From the NCBI GenBank assembly GCA_902801755.1, contig CADCJM010000001.1:1-40079 (forward strand): a DNA stretch of 40,079 bases, given 5' to 3'. Origin of the DNA: Oscillospiraceae bacterium. GTDB lineage: Bacteria > Bacillota > Clostridia > Saccharofermentanales > Saccharofermentanaceae. Shown here in pieces: positions 16,672-24,591 of this stretch (position 1 is its first letter; each line of letters begins with the position of its first letter). The position numbers and the translations under genes are program-made. The notes under the pieces are model-generated. The model searched no databases and had not been told where the DNA came from. It saw only the letters and a list, made by a program, of their open reading frames with translations.

Positions 16672-18354
16672 ATGGCTGACATGAATTACCGCAGATATAA
16701 GGCTCATCCGACAGTTGACCTGCCGGACAGAAAGTGGCCTTCAAATAAGATTACTAAGGCTCCGATCTGGTGCTCTGTTGACTTAAGAGACGGTAATCAG
16801 GCTCTCGAAGTTCCCATGACTTTGGAAGAAAAGGTCGAATTCTTTGAATATCTGTGCTCCATCGGATTTAAAGAGATCGAGATCGGTTTTCCTGCGGCAT
16901 CAGATACAGACTATAACTTCTGCAGACATCTGATCGACAATAACCTTATTCCTTCAGATGTTGCCATTCAGGTGTTAACACAATCAAGAGAACACATAAT
17001 CGAGAAGACAATGGAAGCTGTAAAGGGCGCTCCGAATGTCATTATCCATCTTTATAATGCGACCAGCACGCTCCATAGGGACGTCGTTTTCGATTTCTCG
17101 TGTGATGACTGCGTTAAGCTTGCAGTAGACGGCGCGAAAATGATAATCGACAGGATAGATAGCGATAAGAGCGGTACTAATTTCATCCTTGAATATTCAC
17201 CGGAGGCCTTTTCTGATACGGAACTCGATTTTGCGGTCAGGATATGTGACAGCGTTCTTGAAGTGTGGAAGCCTACGCCCGAGAAGAAGGTAATAATCAA
17301 TCTGCCGGAGACTGTTGAGTACCAGACAGCGAATGTTTATGCGGACCAGATCGAGTATTTCTGCTCTAAGACCAAATGGAGGGACTCTATAACCGTCTCT
17401 TTGCACACGCATAATGACAGAGGCACTGCGGTTGCGACATCTGAATTCGGTCTTATGGCCGGCGCTGACAGAGTCGAAGGAACTTTGTTCGGTAACGGTG
17501 AGAGGACAGGAAACGTTGATATCATTACGCTTGCGATCAATATGATGATGCTTGGCATCAATCCGGGACTTGATTTTTCAAATATCAACAAGACTATCGA
17601 TATCTATGAGGAACTGACCGGCATGAAGGTCGAGCCGAGGCACCCGTGGGCAGGAAAGCTCGTATTTACGGCATTTTCCGGCTCTCATCAGGATGCCATC
17701 AACAAGGGCAGAAAGAAGATGGAGGAAAGGGGAGAGACCATCTGGGCCGTTCCTTACCTTCCTATCGATCCGAAGGATGTCGGCAGGGAATATGAGCCCA
17801 TTATCCGCATCAACTCCCAGTCCGGAAGAGGCGGAATCGCTTATGTTATGGAGACTTATTTTGGTGTCCAGCTACCGAAGGCTTTCCAGCGTGATTTCCT
17901 GCCTGTCGTTAAGGCGGCGACTGAAGAAAACGGCATCGAGAATGAGCTTACGCCACAGCAGATCTTCGATCTTTTCGACGATAAATATATCAATGTGCTT
18001 GAGCCATATGGCTTGAAGAACTTCTCGGAGTCCCAGGACAGCGACCAGGTATCCACTGTAGAGGCACTTATTACTGACCATGGTAAGGAAGTTACCATCA
18101 AAGGTAAGGGTAACGGTCTCTTGGATGCTTTTGTCAGAGGTTTCTGCGATTATACGGGCATCGAGTTCTCGATCTCAAACTATTCAGAGCACGCTATGAA
18201 GTCAGGTTCAGACTCTGCGGCTATTACATACATTGAGATCGCCAACAAGTCCAATAAACAGACTTATATTGGTGCCGGAGTGTCAAGTTCAGTCACAAAA
18301 TCTTCCGTTCGTGCCGTAGTTTGCGCATATAACAGAATGATTAATGTGTTATGA
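16672..18354 (+). CDS. leuA: 2-isopropylmalate synthase (long LeuA type)
   Basis: This enzyme condenses acetyl-CoA with 2-oxoisovalerate, the first committed step of leucine synthesis. At 560 aa it is the long LeuA form. The catalytic TIM barrel contains SVDLRDGNQALEVPM (substrate and metal residues near 37-51), GFKEIEIGFPAASDTD, SLHTHNDRGTAVA (metal-binding HxH), and LFGNGERTGNVDIITLA. The C-terminal part (about 430-560) is the leucine-sensing LeuA dimer domain, including GNGLLDAFVRGFC and a Gly/Ser-rich end. RBS GGAGGAAGG stands before the ATG. No leuB, leuC or leuD is in the window, and the 33-bp gap to murD is too short for a T-box or leader peptide. Feedback by leucine through the C-terminal domain is therefore the only control visible. 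Confidence 0.95.
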   Translation: MADMNYRRYKAHPTVDLPDRKWPSNKITKAPIWCSVDLRDGNQALEVPMTLEEKVEFFEYLCSIGFKEIEIGFPAASDTDYNFCRHLIDNNLIPSDVAIQVLTQSREHIIEKTMEAVKGAPNVIIHLYNATSTLHRDVVFDFSCDDCVKLAVDGAKMIIDRIDSDKSGTNFILEYSPEAFSDTELDFAVRICDSVLEVWKPTPEKKVIINLPETVEYQTANVYADQIEYFCSKTKWRDSITVSLHTHNDRGTAVATSEFGLMAGADRVEGTLFGNGERTGNVDIITLAINMMMLGINPGLDFSNINKTIDIYEELTGMKVEPRHPWAGKLVFTAFSGSHQDAINKGRKKMEERGETIWAVPYLPIDPKDVGREYEPIIRINSQSGRGGIAYVMETYFGVQLPKAFQRDFLPVVKAATEENGIENELTPQQIFDLFDDKYINVLEPYGLKNFSESQDSDQVSTVEALITDHGKEVTIKGKGNGLLDAFVRGFCDYTGIEFSISNYSEHAMKSGSDSAAITYIEIANKSNKQTYIGAGVSSSVTKSSVRAVVCAYNRMINVL

Positions 18355-18391
18355 TTTTGGGGTTTTAAGTAAAACTTTAGGAGTATAGAAA

Positions 18392-19270
18392 ATGATTTGG
18401 GATTATATTGTAGCTTTTATATTCGGTATTGTTGAAGGTATTACGGAATGGCTTCCTGTAAGCTCTACCGGACATATGATCATATTGAATGAGTTCTTAA
18501 AGCTCAATGTCTCACCTGAATTCTATGACCTTTATCTCGTCGTCATCCAGTTAGGCGCCATTCTGGCCGTAATCGTCATATTCTGGAAAGATATCTGGCC
18601 TTTTGGCATCAAGAATAATGAGCATCCTTTCTCAAAATCCGGTATCGGCAGATATGTAATGAAGGACAAGATAATCCTCTGGCTTAAGATAGCCCTGGCA
18701 TGTGTTCCTGCTGCTGTCGTAGGCGTTCTTTTCGATGACTGGCTCGATGAGCATCTTTATAACTATTTTGTAGTTGCTGTTGCACTTATCGTATTCGGTG
18801 TTGCATTTATCGTTGTTGAATATCTCATGAAGAACAGAAATCCCGTTATCAAGACTGTTAACCAGCTCAACTGGGGCCATGCTCTTGCTATCGGTATTTT
18901 CCAGCTTTTTGCAGCGATTTTCCCCGGCGCATCAAGATCAGGCTCTACTATCGTAGGCTCTATAGCTATCGGAATTAAGAGGGAAGCTGCAGCTAAGTTT
19001 ACATTCTTCCTTGCTATTCCTGTAATGTTCGGCGCGAGCCTTCTTAAGATCGTGAAGTATGACGGCGGAGTAAGTGCTCATGAAGTCGGCCTGCTTCTGG
19101 TCGGTATGGTTACTGCTTTTGGTGTCAGCCTTCTTATCATCAAGAAGCTTATGGCATTTATCAGGAATCACACATTCTCATGCTTTGGCTGGTACCGTAT
19201 CGGATTAGGCCTTCTCGTGCTTATTCTCGGTGCCTGCGGTGTTATCGGCGGAGCAGGAACACCTGCTTAA
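18392..19270 (+). CDS. uppP: Undecaprenyl-diphosphatase (BacA/UppP)
   Basis: This 292-aa membrane phosphatase recycles undecaprenyl diphosphate to the monophosphate lipid carrier for peptidoglycan and other wall polymers, and gives bacitracin tolerance. Family signatures are present: GIVEGITEWLPVSSTGHMII (residues 12-31, with the catalytic Glu residues and Ser-Thr-Gly-His) and FPGASRSGSTIVGSIAIGI (near 180-198, with the Arg that binds phosphate). About eight hydrophobic spans run through the protein, and its size is typical. RBS TAGGAG stands before the ATG, 37 bases after leuA. It is the last gene of the plus-strand run from 7409. Together with murD it suggests that part of this operon serves wall-precursor supply. 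Confidence 0.96.
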   Translation: MIWDYIVAFIFGIVEGITEWLPVSSTGHMIILNEFLKLNVSPEFYDLYLVVIQLGAILAVIVIFWKDIWPFGIKNNEHPFSKSGIGRYVMKDKIILWLKIALACVPAAVVGVLFDDWLDEHLYNYFVVAVALIVFGVAFIVVEYLMKNRNPVIKTVNQLNWGHALAIGIFQLFAAIFPGASRSGSTIVGSIAIGIKREAAAKFTFFLAIPVMFGASLLKIVKYDGGVSAHEVGLLLVGMVTAFGVSLLIIKKLMAFIRNHTFSCFGWYRIGLGLLVLILGACGVIGGAGTPA

Positions 19271-19323
19271 TTTCCGATTGCCATATATCTCTTATATTTT
19301 TAATAAGTATATTAGCTTGTTTA

Positions 19324-19332
19324 TGCTATAAT
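19324..19332 (+). promoter_or_regulatory. Extended -10 promoter upstream of the 19369 gene
   Basis: TGCTATAAT (19324-19332) is a perfect extended -10 element in an AT-rich 98-bp gap. No -35 match lies at the normal distance, which extended -10 promoters can do without. A start site near 19339-19340 would leave about a 30-base leader ending at the TTG start 19369 with its AGGAG site. It probably drives 19369 onward into the 1481-aa gene and polA. Confidence 0.65.
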
Positions 19333-19368
19333 TCACAATGAATTATTATGCGGACAGGAGAAGTTCTT

Positions 19369-20127
19369 TTGCGCAAATATATCTACAACAGCCGTGATGT
19401 TGCGGCTTACTTCAAGTATTTCTCGGTTCCGAGCTATCTTGAAGTGTCATATATGCAGTATATCTTCAATCTTGGATCAAAGGTTCTTGCTGAGCCCCTG
19501 ACCCGTGATTTTGAGATCTTTAAGAAAGAAGTCTACAGGGAGCTCTATTTCCTGTGGGCAAATGGCTTTGAGAATGAGAAAGCCGATATCTCAAAGATGA
19601 CCTCTGAGGGTGATCTTTCACTTATCTGTGACCAGGAATGCATCTGTCTTGAATCTTATATGAAGCTTATCTGCCTTCATCTGATATTTTCAGGCAATCT
19701 TCCTTATATCACGCTTAACTTTACCGGCCTCATGACACAGCTCGGCATAAAGTGCGATGTTGCTCTTTATGAAGCTAACTGCAAGACCGTTTGCGATTCT
19801 TTGCAGCTCGAGGTTTTCGATACATTCGGCAAGCCCTTTGATCTTTCGCTGGGTATTCCGGATGAGCTTTTGAGAGTATCTTTGAGTGCTGAATTTAAGC
19901 AGGGACTTAATTCTGGCAATTTCAAGGAAGCTTTGAGATCAGAGCAGATGACATGGCTTAAGGACCTTAAAGACAAGTCTTTTAAACTTTTTGGATCTAT
20001 TCCTGCTCGTAAGAAACCGGTAAGGAGCCGCAGTGCAGGCTCTTCAGATAAGAACTACAGAAATTCGGGTAACAGTGTAGTTCACAATCAGGCGCAGCCA
20101 AAGGGCACGCCAAATACTAACAGATAA
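19369..20127 (+). CDS. Unknown 252-aa protein upstream of the activase-HgdB fusion
   Basis: I do not recognise this protein. It is mostly helical and soluble, with an aromatic-rich N-terminal half (YFKYFSVPSYLEVSYMQYIF), several cysteines around ICDQECICLESYMKLICLH (about residues 88-106) that could bind metal but form no named motif, and a basic, Ser/Asn/Gly-rich tail after about residue 210 that looks disordered. The start is TTG 19369, placed by AGGAG at 19356-19360 with 8 bases of spacing; the in-frame ATG at 19348 lies only about 8 bases from the predicted transcript start and has no ribosome site. It stands 18 bases before the 1481-aa iron-sulfur ATPase and probably shares its transcript, so a role in that system is possible. 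Confidence 0.6.
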   Translation: MRKYIYNSRDVAAYFKYFSVPSYLEVSYMQYIFNLGSKVLAEPLTRDFEIFKKEVYRELYFLWANGFENEKADISKMTSEGDLSLICDQECICLESYMKLICLHLIFSGNLPYITLNFTGLMTQLGIKCDVALYEANCKTVCDSLQLEVFDTFGKPFDLSLGIPDELLRVSLSAEFKQGLNSGNFKEALRSEQMTWLKDLKDKSFKLFGSIPARKKPVRSRSAGSSDKNYRNSGNSVVHNQAQPKGTPNTNR

Positions 20128-20145
20128 CCACTTGGAGGTTAATTG

Positions 20146-23100
20146 ATGGGCAAGGTATACAAGCTTGGTCTTGATATCGGATCTACAACTATCAAGGTCG
20201 TTCTCTTAGACGGAGAGCAGATCATTCACAGCGATTATCAGAGACACCATTCAGATGTTTCAGGTCTTTTAAATGACCTTTTCGAAGATCTGAACAAGAA
20301 GTTTCCTGATATCGACGTTGATGTCGTAATTACAGGTTCAGGCGGACTTTCAGTAGCCAACTGGCTCGGCTTTAAGTTCACTCAGGAAGTTATGGCAGAG
20401 ACACAGGCCATTAAGACATATCACCCTGAGACAGATGTAATCATTGAGCTTGGCGGTGAGGATGCAAAGATCACATATATGCATCCTGTGCTTGAACAGC
20501 GTATGAATGGTACATGCGCAGGCGGTACAGGTTCATTCATCGACCAGATGGCATCACTTCTTCAGACGGATGCTGATGGCCTTAATAATTTTGCCAAAGA
20601 CTACAGATCACTTTATACGATCGCAAGCCGCTGCGGTGTTTTCGCCAAGTCAGATCTTCAGCCTCTTATCAATGAAGGTGCTGCTAAAGAAGACCTTGCG
20701 GCTTCAATTTACCAGTCAGTTGTAAACCAGACGATTTCCGGCCTTGCATGCGGCAGACCTATTAAGGGCAATGTCACATTCTTAGGCGGTCCTTTGTTCT
20801 TTAATTCCGAGCTTCGAAATGCTTTCGAGCGCACCTTGGAAGGCAAAGTCGATTCCTTCTGGATGCCTGAGGAAGCACAGATCTACGTTGCTTTGGGTGC
20901 TGCTTTGTCAGCTGACGGCAAGAATCCCGTAAACCTTTCCGAACTTCTCGAAAAGCTTAAGAACCGGGAAGGTTTTGTTCCGGACATCATCAGGATCGAC
21001 CCGATATTTAAGAGCAAAGAAGATAAGGATGCTTTTGATGAGCGTCACAAGAAGGACCAGATCCCTGTACTTAACATCAAGGATCAGACCGGTGCGCTCT
21101 ATCTTGGTGTTGACGCAGGTTCCACAACAACTAAGGCTGTTGTTATCAACAGAAAGGGCGACCTCGTTTATACATATTATGCAAGCAACAAGGGTAATCC
21201 GGTTATGAGTGCCGTTGCGATCATGAAGGATATCTACTCCAAGATGCCGGACGATTGCTATATCGCTAATTCGTGCGTTACGGGCTATGGCGAGAACATC
21301 ATCAAGGCTGCTCTTAATATCGATATTGGCGAGATCGAGACTATGGCTCATTTCCAGTCAGCCAAGTTCTTCTGCCCGGATGTTGATTTCATCATCGATA
21401 TCGGCGGCCAGGACATGAAGTGCATGAAGATAAGGAATGGTGTTATCGATTCCATCATGCTCAACGAGGCATGCTCTTCAGGATGCGGTTCCTTTATCCA
21501 GACGTTTGCCCAGACATTGGGCCTTACGACGCCTGAATTTGCTGAAGCTGCATTATCTTCAACAAAGCCTGTAGATCTCGGTACACGCTGTACCGTATTC
21601 ATGAACTCCAAGGTTAAGCAGGCACAGAAGGAGGGCGCTTCAGTAGGTGATATCTCTGCAGGCCTTTCATATTCAGTCGTAAGAAATGCGCTTTATAAAG
21701 TAATCAAGATCCGTGATACGGAACAGCTCGGCAAGAATATCGTCGTTCAGGGCGGTACGTTCCTTAACGATGCTATCTTAAGATGTTTCGAGCTCGTATC
21801 AGGACGAGATGTAATCAGACCTAATGTTGCAGGTCTCATGGGCGCTTTCGGCGCTGCCCTGATCGCTCAGAAGCGTGGTCATGAAGACGGCAGATCCAAT
21901 GTCCTTGGCAAGGATGAACTTGATTCATTCAAGATGGAGACTGAGAATACACAGTGCCAGGGCTGTACTAACCATTGCCGTCTTACTATCGCAACTTTCT
22001 CCAACGGCACCAAATTCGTATCAGGCAACCGCTGCGAGAGAGGCGAGGACCTGGCGCTCGACAGAGAACCTGCCAGCGATAAGAAGAAGCTCCCGAATCT
22101 TTTCGATTACAAGTATTCCAGAACATTCAGCTACTATAAGCCTTTAAAGCTTGAGGATGCTCCGAGAGGCGAGATCGGTATTCCCCGTGTATTAAACCAG
22201 TATGAGAATTATCCTTTCTGGTTTACCGTTCTTACAAAGCTCGGCTTCAGAGTTCTTATCTCTGCAAGATCTTCACATAAGATCTACGAAGGCGGTATGG
22301 AGACGATCCCTTCAGAGTCAGTCTGCTATCCTGCAAAGCTCGCTCACGGACACATCGAGAACCTTATTTCCCGTGGAATTACCACGATCTTCTATCCCGA
22401 TGTTCCTTATGAGAATATCGAAAACCAGAATTCCAACAACCACTATAACTGTCCGATCGTATGCTCTTATCCGGAAGTTATCAGGAACAACGTTGAGAAT
22501 CTCCTGGAGAAGAATATCAGATACTTAAATCCTTTCATGCCTTTGGACAATCTTGATAATGTCGCTCTCCATCTTACTGAGTGCTTCGATTATCTCGGAG
22601 TGTCTGCTGAAGAAGCAAAGCAGGCTGTTCAGGCAGGTGCAGAGGAATATTTCAAGTATAAGGAAGACATCAAGGCAAAGGGCCGTGAGATCCTTAAGGA
22701 GATGGAAGAAAAAGGCCTTAAGGGTATCGTTCTTGCAGGAAGACCTTATCACTGCGATCCTGAGATCAACCATGGCATTCCCCAGATGATCAATTCATTA
22801 GGTCTTGCCGTTCTTACAGAAGATGCAGTTGCAAAGCCCGGTGTATTAAAGCGTCCTATCAGAGTCATTGACCAGTGGATGTATCACACCAGACTTTATG
22901 AAGCTGCTGCATTTGTTATCACAAGACCTGACTTGGAGCTCGTCCAGCTCACGAGCTTTGGCTGCGGCCTTGATGCCGTTACTTCTGACCAGGTTCAGGA
23001 GATCCTGGAATCTTCAGGCAAGCTCTATACGCTCCTTAAGATCGACGAAGTAAGCAACCTCGGTGCAGCAAGGATCAGAATGAGATCTCTTGTCGTTGCA

Positions 23101-24591
23101 ATGAACGAGAGAATGGAACTCATCGAAAAGGGTGAAGCTAGAGTTTTCGTTCCTGAAGAAACAGACAGCGCGCCTTATACACTGCAGCGCGTAGAGTTTA
23201 CTAAAGAGCATAAGAAGAATCACACTATCCTGGCTCCCCAGATGGCTCCTATCCAGTTCGAGATGGTAGAGTCCGTATTCCATAAGCACGGATATAAGTT
23301 GAAGCTCTTAAAGCAGGCTACCCGTGAAGATATCGAATGCGGTCTTAAGTTCGTAAATAACGATGCATGCTTCCCGACGATCATCGTTGTCGGTCAGATG
23401 ATCAATGCTATCTTGAGCGGCGAGATCGATCCCGATAATGTTACTTTAGCGATCACACAGACGGGCGGAGGCTGCCGTGCTACCAACTATGTAGCATTCC
23501 TTCGTAAGGCTTTGAAGGAGGCCGGTTATCCGCAGATCCCCGTTATCACGATCTCTGCGCAGAGATTCGAGAAGAATGAGGGATTCGAGTATAAGGCTTC
23601 ATTTTTACTTGATGCCATCAAGGCACTGTGCGCAGGCGATATGATCTCCACATTGCTCTTGAGAGTAAGACCTTACGAGAAGGTCCCCGGATCTGCAAAT
23701 GCTTTGTATTCATACATCAACAGGATCGGCAGAAGGTTATTTAATCCTAAGCTTACAAATGACGATCTCACAGAAAGATACGATAAGGTAATGCCTAACA
23801 GCTACTTCTCAAAGTCAATCGAAGAGAAGAAGGAGATCGTTGAGTGTCTGAATAAGATCGGCGTTGATTTTGATAATCCGCCTGTCATCACAAAGTATAA
23901 GGAATTCGTTAAGTTCGCTGTTGCGAAGTTTGATGCTCTGCCTTTGCAGGATATCCCGAGAAAGCCCCGCGTCGGTCTTGTAGGTGAGATCCTCGTTAAG
24001 TTCCAGCCGGATGCCAATAACAATGCGATTGACGTTATCGAAGCAGAAGGCTGTGAAGCTGTACTTCCGGGTGTTTTGGACTTCTTCCTTTACTGCGCTT
24101 ACAACCCGCTCTGGCAGGCCCAGAACTTAGGTAAGAGCAAAAAGACAGGTTATATCATGAAGACAGCGATCAGATTCCTTGAGTCTTTGAGAAAGCCCAT
24201 CAATAAAGAATTTGCAAAGACAAACGGTAAGTTCATGCTTTCAGAGAGAATTCAGGAACTTGCAGAAAAGTCTTCCACGGTATTGAGCTGCGGTAACTCC
24301 TGCGGTGAGGGCTGGTTCCTCACAGCTGAGATGATCGAGCTTATCCAGGACGGCGTTCCGAATATTATCTGCGCCCAGCCTTTTGCATGTCTTCCTAACC
24401 ATGTAACCGGTAAGGGCATGATCAAGGAATTGAGAAGACAGTATCCTATGTCCAATATTGTCCCGATCGACTACGATCCGGGCGCTTCAGAAGCTAACCA
24501 GCTCAACAGGATCAAGCTCATGATCAGCACCGCACGTGCTGTAAGAGAGCAGGAAATTGAAAATGAGAAGAAAGCGAAAGAGGGCAACTGA
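20146..24591 (+). CDS. Giant fusion: two BadF/HgdC-type ATPase modules plus HgdB-like iron-sulfur region
   Basis: This 1481-aa protein belongs to the acyl-CoA dehydratase activase-related group. Module 1 (about residues 5-275) and module 2 (about 319-590) are both ASKHA ATPases with phosphate loops LGLDIGSTTIK and LGVDAGSTTTK. Each keeps the cysteine pair that holds a [4Fe-4S] cluster across a dimer in HgdC: Cys124/Cys163 (GTCAGGTGSF, SRCGVF) and Cys443/Cys482 (EACSSGCGSF, TRCTVF), 39 apart in both. A four-cysteine motif follows at 604, 607, 611 and 630. The rest resembles DUF2229 and HgdB-type dehydratase subunits, with cysteines in TSFGCGLDA, NNDACFPT, TGGGCRATN, LSCGNSCGEG and CAQPFACLPN. 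By analogy it would couple ATP hydrolysis to low-potential electron transfer; the substrate is unknown. The start is ATG 20146 (RBS GGAGG at 20134-20138). The stop overlaps polA (TGATG). Confidence 0.85.
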   Translation: MGKVYKLGLDIGSTTIKVVLLDGEQIIHSDYQRHHSDVSGLLNDLFEDLNKKFPDIDVDVVITGSGGLSVANWLGFKFTQEVMAETQAIKTYHPETDVIIELGGEDAKITYMHPVLEQRMNGTCAGGTGSFIDQMASLLQTDADGLNNFAKDYRSLYTIASRCGVFAKSDLQPLINEGAAKEDLAASIYQSVVNQTISGLACGRPIKGNVTFLGGPLFFNSELRNAFERTLEGKVDSFWMPEEAQIYVALGAALSADGKNPVNLSELLEKLKNREGFVPDIIRIDPIFKSKEDKDAFDERHKKDQIPVLNIKDQTGALYLGVDAGSTTTKAVVINRKGDLVYTYYASNKGNPVMSAVAIMKDIYSKMPDDCYIANSCVTGYGENIIKAALNIDIGEIETMAHFQSAKFFCPDVDFIIDIGGQDMKCMKIRNGVIDSIMLNEACSSGCGSFIQTFAQTLGLTTPEFAEAALSSTKPVDLGTRCTVFMNSKVKQAQKEGASVGDISAGLSYSVVRNALYKVIKIRDTEQLGKNIVVQGGTFLNDAILRCFELVSGRDVIRPNVAGLMGAFGAALIAQKRGHEDGRSNVLGKDELDSFKMETENTQCQGCTNHCRLTIATFSNGTKFVSGNRCERGEDLALDREPASDKKKLPNLFDYKYSRTFSYYKPLKLEDAPRGEIGIPRVLNQYENYPFWFTVLTKLGFRVLISARSSHKIYEGGMETIPSESVCYPAKLAHGHIENLISRGITTIFYPDVPYENIENQNSNNHYNCPIVCSYPEVIRNNVENLLEKNIRYLNPFMPLDNLDNVALHLTECFDYLGVSAEEAKQAVQAGAEEYFKYKEDIKAKGREILKEMEEKGLKGIVLAGRPYHCDPEINHGIPQMINSLGLAVLTEDAVAKPGVLKRPIRVIDQWMYHTRLYEAAAFVITRPDLELVQLTSFGCGLDAVTSDQVQEILESSGKLYTLLKIDEVSNLGAARIRMRSLVVAMNERMELIEKGEARVFVPEETDSAPYTLQRVEFTKEHKKNHTILAPQMAPIQFEMVESVFHKHGYKLKLLKQATREDIECGLKFVNNDACFPTIIVVGQMINAILSGEIDPDNVTLAITQTGGGCRATNYVAFLRKALKEAGYPQIPVITISAQRFEKNEGFEYKASFLLDAIKALCAGDMISTLLLRVRPYEKVPGSANALYSYINRIGRRLFNPKLTNDDLTERYDKVMPNSYFSKSIEEKKEIVECLNKIGVDFDNPPVITKYKEFVKFAVAKFDALPLQDIPRKPRVGLVGEILVKFQPDANNNAIDVIEAEGCEAVLPGVLDFFLYCAYNPLWQAQNLGKSKKTGYIMKTAIRFLESLRKPINKEFAKTNGKFMLSERIQELAEKSSTVLSCGNSCGEGWFLTAEMIELIQDGVPNIICAQPFACLPNHVTGKGMIKELRRQYPMSNIVPIDYDPGASEANQLNRIKLMISTARAVREQEIENEKKAKEGN

